Of a stretch of 64,000 bases of DNA, positions 8,294 to 17,862 are shown in pieces; the first letter of the stretch is position 1, and the number at the start of each line of letters is the position of its first letter. The translations under genes and the position numbers were made by a program. Under the pieces are notes generated by a model. It searched no databases and was not told the DNA's origin. It worked only from the letters and a program-made list of their open reading frames with translations. This stretch comes from Sporosarcina sp. Its GTDB lineage: Bacteria > Bacillota > Bacilli > Bacillales_A > Planococcaceae. The stretch spans positions 101,921-165,920 of the forward strand of contig JARIDO010000011.1 of assembly GCA_029263895.1 (NCBI GenBank), in the 5' to 3' direction.

Positions 8294-9880
8294 ATGGTTA
8301 GTAAGGTATTGATCAGTGATCCACTTAGCGAAGAAGGCATTTATCCTTTACGGCAAAATGAGGAATTAGAAGTTGTGATTGATGTAAATAATAGTCCTGA
8401 GGATTTGGCCAATAAGATTATTGACTATGATGCATTGATTGTTCGCAGTCAGACACAGGTAACGAGGGCACTCATTGAACGAGCAAAAAATTTAAAAATC
8501 ATCGGTCGTGCAGGTGTAGGTGTCGACAATATTGACTTAGATGCTGCAACTGAGCACGGAATTATCGTCGTGAATGCGCCTGACGGCAATACAAATTCTG
8601 CTGCTGAACATACGATTGCAATGCTTATGGCTTTAGCACGTAAAATCCCACAAGCTTTTCGTTCAATCCAAAATGGTCAATGGGACCGAAAATCTTTTAT
8701 CGGTGTAGAGTTAAAAAACAAAACGCTTGGTATTATTGGCCTTGGTCGAATTGGTGTTGAAGTGGCACATCGTGCAAAAGGTCAACGGATGAATGTCATC
8801 GCCTATGACCCTTTTTTAACAGAAGAGAAAGCAAAAAAACTAGGGATTGATTTTGGTTCTGTAGAAGACGTCCTACGTGTCGCTGATTTCATAACAGTTC
8901 ATACACCTTTGTTAAAAGAAACAAGACATTTACTGGACGATAAAGCATTTCAACTCATGAAAGAAAATGTACGTATTATTAATTGTGCACGTGGTGGCAT
9001 TATTGATGAGGAAGCACTTTACAACGCAATCGTAGCTGGTAAAGTTGCAGGTGCTGCGTTAGATGTTTTTGAAATGGAACCGTTCTTAGACCATAAATTA
9101 TTATCTCTCCCTCAAGTTATCGCTACACCCCATTTGGGTGCGAGCACAGTTGAGGCACAAGAAAGCGTTGCAGTTGATGTGAGTAAAGATGTGATTAGTT
9201 TTTTTAAAGGGGAAGCGGTTGTTAATCCAGTCAACCTTCCTTCCATGTCAAAAGAAGCATTAGCTAAGGTCGCACCCTTCTTTGACTTGGCAGAAAAGCT
9301 CGGCGTGTTTCTATCTAGACTTCAGAACATTCCAATGCTAGAAATTAACATCCATTATGCTGGAGAACTAGCAAACTATGATGTTCGTCCATTAACGCGC
9401 AATACTGTTAAAGGATTGTTAAAACGTAATTTAGGAACGCATGTAAATGATGTGAATGCTAAATTGCTAGCTGATCAATTTGGCATTAAAGTCAATGAAC
9501 ATAAGACAACAACATCGAAAGGTTTCTTAAACTTAATGACCGTTGAGATTATTACTGACAAAGGTAATCGACGAATCGCTGGCACCCTTTTAAACGGTTT
9601 AGGTCCTCGTATTGTCAAAGTGGATGACTATGTAGTCGATGTCATTCCAACAGGTCATTTACTGTTCATTAAACATCGGGACCAACCAGGGGCAATTGGT
9701 CGTGTTGGTACACTTCTAGCAGAGGAACAAGTGAATATTGCAACGATGCAGGTGGGTCGAGATGCTGCCGGTGGAGATGCAGTCATGATGATTACTGTTG
9801 ATAATCATGTGGAACCAAAAGAGGTTGAACGCTTGAAAAAACTTTCAGATATATACGATGTAAAGGTCATTGCTTTATAA
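8294..9880 (+). CDS. serA: D-3-phosphoglycerate dehydrogenase
   Basis: First enzyme of serine biosynthesis, oxidising 3-phosphoglycerate with NAD. It has 528 residues: catalytic halves flanking a Rossmann domain with GLGRIG near 149-154, the active-site Arg in CARGG (~232), the Glu in DVFEMEP and the His in TPHLGAS (~280), then the extended intervening domain and a C-terminal ACT domain (~455-528) typical of the long SerA form, a likely serine sensor. It is the second gene of the T-box operon, with AAGGAG overlapping the end of the aminotransferase gene. Confidence 0.95.
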   Translation: MVSKVLISDPLSEEGIYPLRQNEELEVVIDVNNSPEDLANKIIDYDALIVRSQTQVTRALIERAKNLKIIGRAGVGVDNIDLDAATEHGIIVVNAPDGNTNSAAEHTIAMLMALARKIPQAFRSIQNGQWDRKSFIGVELKNKTLGIIGLGRIGVEVAHRAKGQRMNVIAYDPFLTEEKAKKLGIDFGSVEDVLRVADFITVHTPLLKETRHLLDDKAFQLMKENVRIINCARGGIIDEEALYNAIVAGKVAGAALDVFEMEPFLDHKLLSLPQVIATPHLGASTVEAQESVAVDVSKDVISFFKGEAVVNPVNLPSMSKEALAKVAPFFDLAEKLGVFLSRLQNIPMLEINIHYAGELANYDVRPLTRNTVKGLLKRNLGTHVNDVNAKLLADQFGIKVNEHKTTTSKGFLNLMTVEIITDKGNRRIAGTLLNGLGPRIVKVDDYVVDVIPTGHLLFIKHRDQPGAIGRVGTLLAEEQVNIATMQVGRDAAGGDAVMMITVDNHVEPKEVERLKKLSDIYDVKVIAL

Positions 9881-9921
9881 GCAATATAAAAAAACGAGAA
9901 TGAGCACCTTTAGATGTCAAT

Positions 9922-10175
9922 GTTCCGTTTGTACAATATATGACGTTGATGAAAAATCCTCTTCTTTAAGAAGCGAGAAGAGGATGGAAATTCACTAACG
10001 TCATTTTTCCTATATATAGGCATAATACATAATTGTTTCCACCATTGATTTTCGTTCTGAGCTAACGCATTCATATGGAATGGAAAACGAAGGTGTATTT
10101 GGATGCAGTACTATAACAAATAAAAGTTAAGTATAGACGACTAAAATTTTTCACCAACGTTATTTGACATAGAAC
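9922..10175. repeat. MITE-like element with imperfect inverted ends
   Basis: No gene is seen in 9881-10194. The left end (9922-9957) and the reverse complement of the right end (to 10175) share the pattern GTTC...ACGTTGRTGAAAAAT. Inside lies a nested hairpin: TGACGTT 9941-9947 with AACGTCA 9997-10003, and a CCTCTTCT/AGAAGAGG stem between them. A 42-base piece of the right end (10134-10175) recurs at 58247-58288 with 36 identities, so this is a dispersed repeat. The internal hairpin followed by TTTTTCC may also end serA transcription. Confidence 0.5.
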
Positions 10176-10194
10176 AGATCATCCTCGTTTTTCT

Positions 10195-10992
10195 TTACGA
10201 TTTATCATTTTTTTCTTCTATTAAAGCTACAAGCTTTCTCAAATTATCAATTTCATATGTAGGACTAATTTGAGTAGTGTTTACATGCTGTTCGCGATTC
10301 ACCCATACCGACCTCATTCCTATTCGAGAAGCACCTAAAATATCAGTATGTAAGTTGTCTCCAACCATAAGTATGTCTTTCACATTTATTTTGGCTACCT
10401 CAAGGACATGTTCAAAAATTTCAACTGCCGGTTTTCCCTTTCCAAAGTCACCTGAAATAATGATATGATCGAAGAATCCCTCAAGTTCTGGTGTAATGTT
10501 TAATTTTTCATATTGTAAACTTGGCGATCCATTCGTTAATAGAATTAGTTTATAGTTTCCTTTTAAATGATCTAGCACGGCAAATGTTTCCTCATAGACG
10601 AAAGGACTCTTCCTACGCTCAGTCCTGAACCGTTCCGCAAGTTCAAATCCACCTGTAGAATTGTCAATACCATTCCGTAGCAGCCCTTTTGTCCAGCTAT
10701 TAACTCGATAGTCAGGTACAAGCGTCTTCATATGTTGGAATTCTTTACCCTCGTCATCGAATTGCCCCCACAACGCTTCGAATGGGTTGATGCCGATGTT
10801 TCTAGTAAATTCATATGTATCGTATGTTGAATACAGCTGTGTTGCTTCAGCTCTAACAGAATTCTCTAATTTAATAGCATCTATTTGATAGACAGTTGCA
10901 GCATAATCACATGTTTTCTGAAATGCAGTTGCGACACTTTTTTTATCCCATAGTAACGTGTCATCCAAATCGAATATAATTGCTTGTACCAC
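10195..10992 (-). CDS. HAD-superfamily hydrolase (YjjG-like)
   Basis: A 265-residue haloacid dehalogenase-type phosphatase with motif I FDLDDT near the start, motif II LLTNGSP, the lysine of motif III in FGKGKP and motif IV VGDNLHTD. The helical cap between motifs I and II fits type C1 HADs such as YjjG/YfnB nucleotidases. The likely start is GTG at 10992, with AAAGGGGA upstream. Just upstream of that ribosome binding site are five perfect AAAAG repeats (read on this strand). A start at an upstream ATG (~11040) would read through those repeats but lacks a ribosome binding site. Confidence 0.85.
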   Translation of the reverse strand: MVQAIIFDLDDTLLWDKKSVATAFQKTCDYAATVYQIDAIKLENSVRAEATQLYSTYDTYEFTRNIGINPFEALWGQFDDEGKEFQHMKTLVPDYRVNSWTKGLLRNGIDNSTGGFELAERFRTERRKSPFVYEETFAVLDHLKGNYKLILLTNGSPSLQYEKLNITPELEGFFDHIIISGDFGKGKPAVEIFEHVLEVAKINVKDILMVGDNLHTDILGASRIGMRSVWVNREQHVNTTQISPTYEIDNLRKLVALIEEKNDKS

Positions 10993-11005
10993 CCGCACCC
11001 ATCCC

Positions 11006-11030
11006 CTTTTCTTTTCTTTTCTTTTCTTTT
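11006..11030 (-). repeat. Pentanucleotide microsatellite (CTTTT)5
   Basis: Five perfect tandem copies of CTTTT lie immediately upstream of the ribosome binding site of the HAD hydrolase gene. Slippage would change the leader, and would change the frame if an upstream start is used. Confidence 0.9.
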
Positions 11031-11088
11031 CATTATACATGAGAGCCACTCTATTTTTATTAGAGTGGCGTCGCATGATGTCATCCAT

Positions 11089-13158
11089 CTAGTTATAAAT
11101 ATTACGTTTCCAAAAACGTTGTTTTGCAATTGCTTCTAAAAACGCTTTGCTAAACTCACCGTTTCCTGAAGCTGTAATAATACCTGGACCAACCATTGCA
11201 TTTGATTGTCTTAAATAAGGCATTCCGCTCATCGCAAAACCAATCGGTTTGTAATGCATAAATGATTCATTAATATAATAAATGATGTCACGATTAAATT
11301 TCATTTGATTATCCGCATTTCCACCGACGACATATAAAGAATCGTGAAGAACGGGTGCTGTCGTTTCGAATGTCTGATTCACAATTATCTTTGCGCCATC
11401 TTTGCCAATTAGCGTACCAAGTCGTTCACCAATCACGTCTACTGTTACACCTTGGTTACGGAGTGACCTTACTACTTCCCTCACTTCTACTCCATCAAAA
11501 CCACTTCCAATAAGTATTCCAACTTTAAGTGTTTGAGGCACATACACTGTTTTTTCCATACTAAGAGCTGGAGATGATGCACTCACATTCACTTGCTCAC
11601 CTGTAGGTGGGTTTACACCGACTGCTTCAGCAATTGTAGTAGCCATTCCTTTATCAACATTAACGAACATATCGACAATCTGTTGGCGAACATTTCTACT
11701 GTTTACTTTACCCACTTCAAAGTTAAATGCTTCAATGATATGTTGTTTTTCCGGTGGAGACATACTGTTCCAAAATAATCTCGCTTGAGAAAAGTGATCC
11801 GCAAAAGAATCACTACGCGCTTTAATTACGCGTCCCTCTACTTTTTCAGCGTAGTGCCCGAATCCTCCCTTCTCAACACTTGTAGTTGATGGAGTGTTGT
11901 TAGCGAGAGAATTGTTATGGTAGCTCACCTGTCCTTCGTCAATTCGTTGTCGACTAAAACCATCTCGCTGGTTGTTATGAAATGGACAGACCGCACGATT
12001 GATCGGTATTTCCGTAAAATTCGGTCCCCCTAAACGCAGTAATTGGGTATCTAGATAAGAAAATAACCTTCCTTGCAGCAATGGATCATTCGTAAAATCT
12101 ATTCCAGGTACAACATTTCCAGGATGAAACGCAACTTGTTCCGTTTCCGCAAATACATTCGTAACATTTCGATTAAGCGTTAACTTCCCTATCTTTTGTA
12201 CAGGTACAATTTCTTCTGGCCATAATTTAGTAGCGTCTAATATATCAAAATTGAACATGAACTCTTTATCCTCAGGAATCATTTGTACCCCAAGTTCGTA
12301 TTCAACAAAATTTCCATGTTCAATTGATTCCCATAAATCTCGTCTTTGGAAGTCTGCATCTTTCCCCGCAATTTTTTGTGCTTCATCCCACACTAATGAA
12401 TGAACACCTAGTAATGGTTTCCAATGAAATTTTACAAAGTGAGCAATACCGTCGTCGTTCACTAGACGAAATGTGTGTACACCAAAGCCATCCATCTTCC
12501 TGAAATTCGTCGGTATTGCTCGATCAGACATTAGCCACATAACCATATGGGCAGATTCCTGGTTGGTCGCTACAAAATCCCAAAATGTATCATGAGCTGA
12601 AGCCGCTTGAGGTATTTCATTATGTGGCTCTGGCTTGATGGCATGAACCAAGTCTGGGAATTTTACAGCATCCTGTATGAAGAACACTGGAATATTGTTA
12701 CCGACTAAATCATAGTTACCTTCTTCCGTATAAAACTTGATGGCAAAACCTCGCACATCTCTTGCAGTATCTACTGATCCCTTACTTCCAACGACGTTTG
12801 AATAACGAATGAATATGGGTGTCTTCTTGCCATCCTCTTGCAAGAACTTTGCACTGGTATACTTCTTCATACACTTATACAGTTCAAACTCACCATGCGC
12901 AGCATACCCTCTAGCATGAACTACTCGTTCTGGAATTCTTTCATGGTCAAAATGCGTTATTTTTTCCCGTAAGTGAAAGTCTTCTAATAATGTTGGCCCA
13001 CGAACGCCAGCTTTTAACGATTGCTCATCATCCGAAACTTTTACACCTTGGTTGGTCGTCATCTTTGTTCCTTTGTTATTCACTACAAATTCACTAAGTT
13101 GCGCTAATTTACGATTTTCACTATCATTGAATTGATTCCCTGTTGATGATTTTTCCAC
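11089..13158 (-). CDS. katE: Large-subunit monofunctional catalase with C-terminal DJ-1/PfpI-like domain
   Basis: A 689-residue heme catalase of the HPII/KatE clade that disproportionates hydrogen peroxide. Catalytic histidine is in VVHARG (~H81), the heme tyrosine in the RLFSYLDTQ segment, and residues ~540-689 form the flavodoxin/amidotransferase-like extension (KVGILIGSGFDGVEV) found only in large-subunit catalases. I prefer GTG at 13158, which has AAAGGGG five to six bases upstream, over upstream ATGs at 13185 and 13212 with poorer spacing. In Bacillus subtilis the related KatX/KatE enzymes serve spores or general stress; here regulation is not evident. Confidence 0.92.
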   Translation of the reverse strand: MEKSSTGNQFNDSENRKLAQLSEFVVNNKGTKMTTNQGVKVSDDEQSLKAGVRGPTLLEDFHLREKITHFDHERIPERVVHARGYAAHGEFELYKCMKKYTSAKFLQEDGKKTPIFIRYSNVVGSKGSVDTARDVRGFAIKFYTEEGNYDLVGNNIPVFFIQDAVKFPDLVHAIKPEPHNEIPQAASAHDTFWDFVATNQESAHMVMWLMSDRAIPTNFRKMDGFGVHTFRLVNDDGIAHFVKFHWKPLLGVHSLVWDEAQKIAGKDADFQRRDLWESIEHGNFVEYELGVQMIPEDKEFMFNFDILDATKLWPEEIVPVQKIGKLTLNRNVTNVFAETEQVAFHPGNVVPGIDFTNDPLLQGRLFSYLDTQLLRLGGPNFTEIPINRAVCPFHNNQRDGFSRQRIDEGQVSYHNNSLANNTPSTTSVEKGGFGHYAEKVEGRVIKARSDSFADHFSQARLFWNSMSPPEKQHIIEAFNFEVGKVNSRNVRQQIVDMFVNVDKGMATTIAEAVGVNPPTGEQVNVSASSPALSMEKTVYVPQTLKVGILIGSGFDGVEVREVVRSLRNQGVTVDVIGERLGTLIGKDGAKIIVNQTFETTAPVLHDSLYVVGGNADNQMKFNRDIIYYINESFMHYKPIGFAMSGMPYLRQSNAMVGPGIITASGNGEFSKAFLEAIAKQRFWKRNIYN

Positions 13159-13264
13159 ACAATCCCCTTTCGATTTGCTATTCATAAAATACTCGTGTCT
13201 TCCTAAGCACATTTATACTATATGCGTTATATATAGGTCTGGTACCCAAAGCATTACATATAAG

Positions 13265-13295
13265 AAAAGACAGTCTGAAAAACGGACTGTCTTTT
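13265..13295. terminator. Intrinsic terminator downstream of ilvE
   Basis: AAAAGACAGTC pairs with GACTGTCTTTT around a 9-base loop. It lies just past the ilvE stop codon and upstream of the catalase gene. Confidence 0.8.
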
Positions 13296-13305
13296 CTAGC
13301 TCGTA

Positions 13306-14406
13306 TTATATTATTTGTTGAACAGGAACTGGATTATCTATTTGCATCGTCCATCCAAATGGATCTGCTACATCACCATTCTGAATGCCTGTTAGTGTAT
13401 CGTATAATCTCTTTGAAATGTCACCCGTTAATCCTCGGTTGATAGATAATTTTTCATCATTCCAGTTTAGTTCTCCTATTGGCGAAATAACTGCAGCTGT
13501 TCCTGTTCCAAAGGCCTCCTCTAATTCACCTGAGTAAATCGCGTCTTTGATTTCTTTCATTGAAATTTTTCGTTCAATGACAGGAATCTTCCAATGATGT
13601 AGAAGTTCAATGATGGATTTCCTTGTGATACCATCTAAAATACTTCCATTCAACATCGGGGTAATCACTTCACCATTGATCTTAAAGAATACATTCATAC
13701 TTCCTACTTCTTCAATGTATTTCCGTTCAATTCCATCTAGCCAAAGGACTTGTGAATACCCTTTTTGGTCAGCAATTTCCTGCGCTCTTAAACCAGAAGC
13801 ATAATTCCCTGCAGTTTTCGCCATACCTGTTCCACCTGAAACAGCTCTAACATAAGCATTTTCCACCAATATCTTAATTGGCTTAATGCCTTCTTTGTAG
13901 TAAGAACCTACAGGTGATAGAATAATCATAAATTTATATTTCTTCGAGGGTGCTACACCTAAATACGGCTCCGTTGCTACCATAAAAGGTCTAATATACA
14001 GTGACGTACCTTCAAGAGAGGGTATCCATTCACGATCAATGATAAGAAGCTGTTTCAATGCTTCTAATGCTGTTTCTACATCAAAACGCGGCATACATAA
14101 ACGATCTGCTGAAAGATTTAACCGTTTCATATTCTCTTCTGGTCGAAACAAGCGAACATTTCCATTCTTATCTACATACGCTTTTAATCCTTCAAATACT
14201 GTTTGACCATAGTGAAACACCGTAGCCGCAGGGTCAAATGCGATTGGTTCATATGGCACGATTTGATGGTCGAACCAACCTATCCCTTCGGTATACTCAG
14301 AAATAAACATATGATCGGTAAACACTTTTCCAAACTCCAGTTGTTGAGCCTCTGGTTTCTCTTTTTTGTTTTTGTTCAACACAATCTTGATGGTTTGTTT
14401 TGTCAT
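13306..14406 (-). CDS. ilvE: Branched-chain amino acid aminotransferase
   Basis: A fold-type IV PLP aminotransferase of 366 residues that interconverts branched-chain amino acids and their keto acids. The PLP lysine is in ERKYIEEVGSMN, and GYSQVLWLDG plus the late segment EEAFGTGTAAVISPIG are typical of the long BCAT form (ilvE/YwaA-like). The start ATG at 14406 has AAAGGAG nine bases upstream. It is monocistronic with its own terminator. The branched-chain transporter operon 1 kb away deals with the same substrates, but no shared regulatory site is proven. Confidence 0.95.
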   Translation of the reverse strand: MTKQTIKIVLNKNKKEKPEAQQLEFGKVFTDHMFISEYTEGIGWFDHQIVPYEPIAFDPAATVFHYGQTVFEGLKAYVDKNGNVRLFRPEENMKRLNLSADRLCMPRFDVETALEALKQLLIIDREWIPSLEGTSLYIRPFMVATEPYLGVAPSKKYKFMIILSPVGSYYKEGIKPIKILVENAYVRAVSGGTGMAKTAGNYASGLRAQEIADQKGYSQVLWLDGIERKYIEEVGSMNVFFKINGEVITPMLNGSILDGITRKSIIELLHHWKIPVIERKISMKEIKDAIYSGELEEAFGTGTAAVISPIGELNWNDEKLSINRGLTGDISKRLYDTLTGIQNGDVADPFGWTMQIDNPVPVQQII

Positions 14407-14649
14407 GATGTCTATCTCCTTTTTAATCTTTCCTTTATTTCGTTTGGCTCATTCTTTCAACTCTTTATTTTCAGATAATACTGATTATAACAATTCATTT
14501 ATTAATTATCTATACTATTTCTAAATACTTTTATTTTAATTTGCATCAACAGATACTTTTGCTTAAAGCGCCCAGTTCAAACTTTTTTCTACATACATTA
14601 GTTAAAACGGTAGACACTATTTGAAGAATCTCCTCTCAAGGAAGTGATA

Positions 14650-15357
14650 ATGGTGTTTACATTTTTACAGGAAGCTGAACATTTAACCATTATTCAATGG
14701 TTGTTGCGTGCAATTATCACATTCATATTCTTGTTATTTGCAACAAAGGTAATGGGTGAACGAGCAATTTCCCAATTGAATTTAATCGATTTTACGATAG
14801 CGTTACAGATTGGAAATATAATGGCGAGACCTTTATCAGATAGTGAGTCAGGTTTAAAAGGACCTCTCATTACTACTTCGGCTTTAATTGTTCTTTACCT
14901 GACAGCTACTTTTTTGAGTAATAAATGGGGTCTATTTAGAAAATGGGCAGAACCTTCTCCTTACCCTTTAATTAAAAATGGTGAAATTATTTATAGAAAT
15001 TTAAAAAAAGCACGCATTACAATCGATCACCTTTTATCTTCTAGCAGAAAACAACAAATTAATGACCTCAAGAATGTTGCTTTGGCACAATGGGAACCTG
15101 ATGGCAGTATCTCTTTCTTTTTAACCCCACAAGAACGAACTGTTACATTATCAGATCTACAATTACAGACAACTCCTTTTGCCTTTACTGAGGTCGTTAT
15201 CAAGGAGGGCATTATTGTTGAATCTACTCTGCATACTATTCAAAAAACCAATTATTGGCTAAATAAAAAGTTACTTACTAATAATGTAACCGTTTCGGAA
15301 GTACTATTAGCAACTTATAACTCAAATGATGAATTCAAAATCTATCTTTATAAATAA
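14650..15357 (+). CDS. DUF421 membrane protein (YetF family)
   Basis: About 235 residues with three N-terminal transmembrane segments (up to ~90) and a soluble C-terminal part. The segment KVMGERAISQLNLIDF is the family hallmark (KxxGkR...l..fD), and a second small domain follows PYPLIKNGEI. YetF-type proteins are abundant in Bacilli; the B. subtilis paralogues have been linked to spore germination or membrane functions, but no activity is assigned. AAGGA lies seven bases before the ATG at 14650. The upstream region 14407-14640 carries no feature I can name. Confidence 0.85.
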   Translation: MVFTFLQEAEHLTIIQWLLRAIITFIFLLFATKVMGERAISQLNLIDFTIALQIGNIMARPLSDSESGLKGPLITTSALIVLYLTATFLSNKWGLFRKWAEPSPYPLIKNGEIIYRNLKKARITIDHLLSSSRKQQINDLKNVALAQWEPDGSISFFLTPQERTVTLSDLQLQTTPFAFTEVVIKEGIIVESTLHTIQKTNYWLNKKLLTNNVTVSEVLLATYNSNDEFKIYLYK

Positions 15358-15363
15358 GAGTCA

Positions 15364-15409
15364 TTCAATAAAGAGCTTATCACATTAAAGTGATAAGCTC
15401 TTTATTGAA
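15364..15409. terminator. Strong bidirectional terminator
   Basis: A perfect 20-bp stem (15364-15383 with 15390-15409) and a 6-base loop ATTAAA separate the DUF421 gene from the converging liv operon. Confidence 0.85.
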
Positions 15410-15420
15410 AAATGATGCGT

Positions 15421-16134
15421 TTAATGTCCGCCTAAGTACGCCAATTTAACTTCTTCACTTGCTTGTAGTTCTGCGGCTGTTCCAGCTAGTGTCACTTTAC
15501 CTGTTTCTATCACATATCCTCGATTTGCAATAGACAATGCCATATGCGCGTTTTGTTCCACGAGAAGTATTGTCGTTCCATCTTTATTAATATCCTCAAT
15601 AACTTTAAAAATCGTTTTAACCATTAAGGGCGCGAGACCCATTGATGGCTCATCAAGTAATAGTAGTTTTGGCTTGGCCATTATCGCCCTTCCAATTGCT
15701 AGCATCTGTTGTTCTCCACCTGATAGCGTTCCAGCTAATTGTTTACGTCGTTCTAGCAACCGAGGAAATGTTCCATATACTTTATCAAAATCTTTTTTTA
15801 CGCCTGTCGAATCTTTTCTAAGAAATGCACCCAATTCAATGTTCTCTTCGACAGTCATATTCGAAAACACCCGGCGTCCCTCTGGCACATGCGAAATCCC
15901 TGCTTTTACGATCGTTTGAGCAGGTTTTCCTGCAATTGTTTTATCTAAATAACTAATCGACCCTTCTTTCGGTTTCAGTAAACCTGATAACGTTTTGAGA
16001 AGAGTACTTTTACCAGCACCATTTGCTCCAATCAATGTAACAATTTCTCCTTGTTCAACATTTAGAGAAACGCCTTTTAGTGCATGAATCGCACCATAGT
16101 ATACATGTATATCATCGACTTTAAGAATGCTCAT
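15421..16134 (-). CDS. livF: Branched-chain amino acid ABC transporter ATP-binding protein LivF
   Basis: The shorter of two ATPases in a LivJHMGF-type importer, about 237 residues. It shows Walker A GANGAGKST, signature LSGGEQQ, Walker B LLLDEPSMG and the switch histidine region LLVEQN. The start at 16134 (MSILKV) follows GAGGAGG by six bases and overlaps the end of livG by 14 bases. It is the last gene of the operon, ahead of the strong terminator. Confidence 0.94.
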   Translation of the reverse strand: MSILKVDDIHVYYGAIHALKGVSLNVEQGEIVTLIGANGAGKSTLLKTLSGLLKPKEGSISYLDKTIAGKPAQTIVKAGISHVPEGRRVFSNMTVEENIELGAFLRKDSTGVKKDFDKVYGTFPRLLERRKQLAGTLSGGEQQMLAIGRAIMAKPKLLLLDEPSMGLAPLMVKTIFKVIEDINKDGTTILLVEQNAHMALSIANRGYVIETGKVTLAGTAAELQASEEVKLAYLGGH

Positions 16135-16909
16135 GTGGAACCTCCTCACCCAAATAAGCCTCTATCACTTTAGGATTGTTACGAATCTCTTCTGGAGACC
16201 CTTGTGCAAGAAGTACGCCATGATCTAACACATAAATTCGCTCACAAATGCCCATTACAAGATTCATATCGTGTTCTATAAGTAAAATCGATAAGCTGAA
16301 TTCTTTACGAACAAAGGCAATTAGATCCATCAGTTCTTTCGTTTCTTGCGGATTCATCCCTGCTGCCGGTTCGTCTAAAAGTAGTAGGCGTGGACCTGCT
16401 GCAAGTGCTCTAGCAATCTCTAATCTACGTTGCTTACCATACGGTAAATTTCTAGCTTCCTCGTCTTTATATTTTTCAAGTTCAAAGATTTTTAGAAATT
16501 CAAGTGCCTTCTGCTCCATTCTTTGCTCTTCTGAGAAATGTGACGGTAAACGCAAGATAGAACTTGCAACCGTATTTTTTGACTGAGAGTGATATGCAAC
16601 TTTTACATTGTCTAATACAGACAGCTCATTAAAGAGACGAATGTTTTGAAACGTTCTACTAATACCTTTTCGAGTTACTTTAAAAGGGGGTAAACCATTA
16701 ATGCGCTGACCAGCAAACAGAATTTCACCTTCTGTCGGTGCGTAAACCCCTGTTAACAAGTTAAAACTTGTCGTCTTTCCAGCACCGTTTGGACCAATCA
16801 ACCCGATAAGTTCTCCTTCATTGATTTCCAAATTGAAATTGGATACTGCTTTTAGTCCACCAAATTGGATACCAACTGATTTCACTTGTAGTAAAGGATC
16901 ATTTACCAT
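16121..16909 (-). CDS. livG: Branched-chain amino acid ABC transporter ATP-binding protein LivG
   Basis: A 262-residue ATPase with Walker A GPNGAGKTT, the LivG-type signature LPYGKQRRLEIARAL, and Walker B LLLDEPAAGMNP. LivG and LivF form the nucleotide-binding heterodimer that powers LivHM. ATG at 16909 has AAGGAGG eight bases upstream and overlaps livM by 11 bases, indicating translational coupling. Confidence 0.95.
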   Translation of the reverse strand: MVNDPLLQVKSVGIQFGGLKAVSNFNLEINEGELIGLIGPNGAGKTTSFNLLTGVYAPTEGEILFAGQRINGLPPFKVTRKGISRTFQNIRLFNELSVLDNVKVAYHSQSKNTVASSILRLPSHFSEEQRMEQKALEFLKIFELEKYKDEEARNLPYGKQRRLEIARALAAGPRLLLLDEPAAGMNPQETKELMDLIAFVRKEFSLSILLIEHDMNLVMGICERIYVLDHGVLLAQGSPEEIRNNPKVIEAYLGEEVPHEHS

Positions 16910-17849
16910 GTTGTTTGCCTCCTTTAGCGCCTCTCCATAACTTGAAATAATCCGTTATTTCCATTGTCCCCATCAACCCTTTAGGTCGATAGAGCATGAC
17001 GATGATTAACACCAGACTGTAGATAATCATTCGTGTCTCAGGATAGTTTTGAAGGAATGTTGACACGAGTGTCAACAAAATCGTAGCTACGACTGCGCCT
17101 GATAAACTTCCTAAACCACCTAAAACGACAAAAATCAAAATTTCAACAGATCTTAAAAAACCAAAGTTTTGAGGTTGTATGATATAAAAGTTATGCGCAT
17201 AAAGTGCACCGGCAACTCCAGCAAAGAATGCACCAATTGCAAATGCCATCACTTTATAATACGTTGTGTTTATTCCCATTGCATCAGCCGCAATTTCATT
17301 TTCACGAATCGCGATACAAGCACGGCCATGTCGAGAATTTGTAAAATTAACTATGACGACTATCGTCACAAATAAACAGATGAACGCGTAGGTCCAGTTT
17401 GTTAAATGAGACACTTGCATTCCTGCCGCTCCACCCACATAATCGATATTTAAAAATGTAATTCGAATAATTTCTGCAAAACCGAGTGTTGCGATTGCAA
17501 GATAGTCTCCTCTTAAACGTAAAGAAGGAATACCTACTATCAATCCTGCTAAAGTTGCGACGACTCCTGCGAGTAGTATTGCAACAATGAATGGCAGTTC
17601 TAATTTCATTGTAACGATTGCAGAAATATAGGCACCTACCGCTAAAAATCCTGCATGCCCCAATGAAAATTGACCCGTAATACCGATAACAAGATGTAAG
17701 CTGACGGCTAAAATAATGTTAATTGCCATAAAGACTAATGTATTCGTATGATAATCATTTAAGATGCCTACTGAAATTAAAAACTGAATAACAATATATA
17801 CGAGTAGGGCAGAGCCGATGAATGGCCAAAATTGTTTAGATTTTTTCAT
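16899..17849 (-). CDS. livM: Branched-chain amino acid ABC transporter permease LivM
   Basis: A highly hydrophobic permease of about 316 residues with 8-10 membrane helices. It carries the LivHM-family segments GHAGFLAVGAY and GINTTYYKVMAFAIGAFFAGVAGAL, the latter being the cytoplasmic EAA-like coupling loop. The start MKKSKQF at 17849 follows ACGGAG; the longer upstream reading would overlap livH. It pairs with LivH to form the channel. Confidence 0.93.
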   Translation of the reverse strand: MKKSKQFWPFIGSALLVYIVIQFLISVGILNDYHTNTLVFMAINIILAVSLHLVIGITGQFSLGHAGFLAVGAYISAIVTMKLELPFIVAILLAGVVATLAGLIVGIPSLRLRGDYLAIATLGFAEIIRITFLNIDYVGGAAGMQVSHLTNWTYAFICLFVTIVVIVNFTNSRHGRACIAIRENEIAADAMGINTTYYKVMAFAIGAFFAGVAGALYAHNFYIIQPQNFGFLRSVEILIFVVLGGLGSLSGAVVATILLTLVSTFLQNYPETRMIIYSLVLIIVMLYRPKGLMGTMEITDYFKLWRGAKGGKQHGK

Positions 17850-17862
17850 AATCTCCGTCCAC

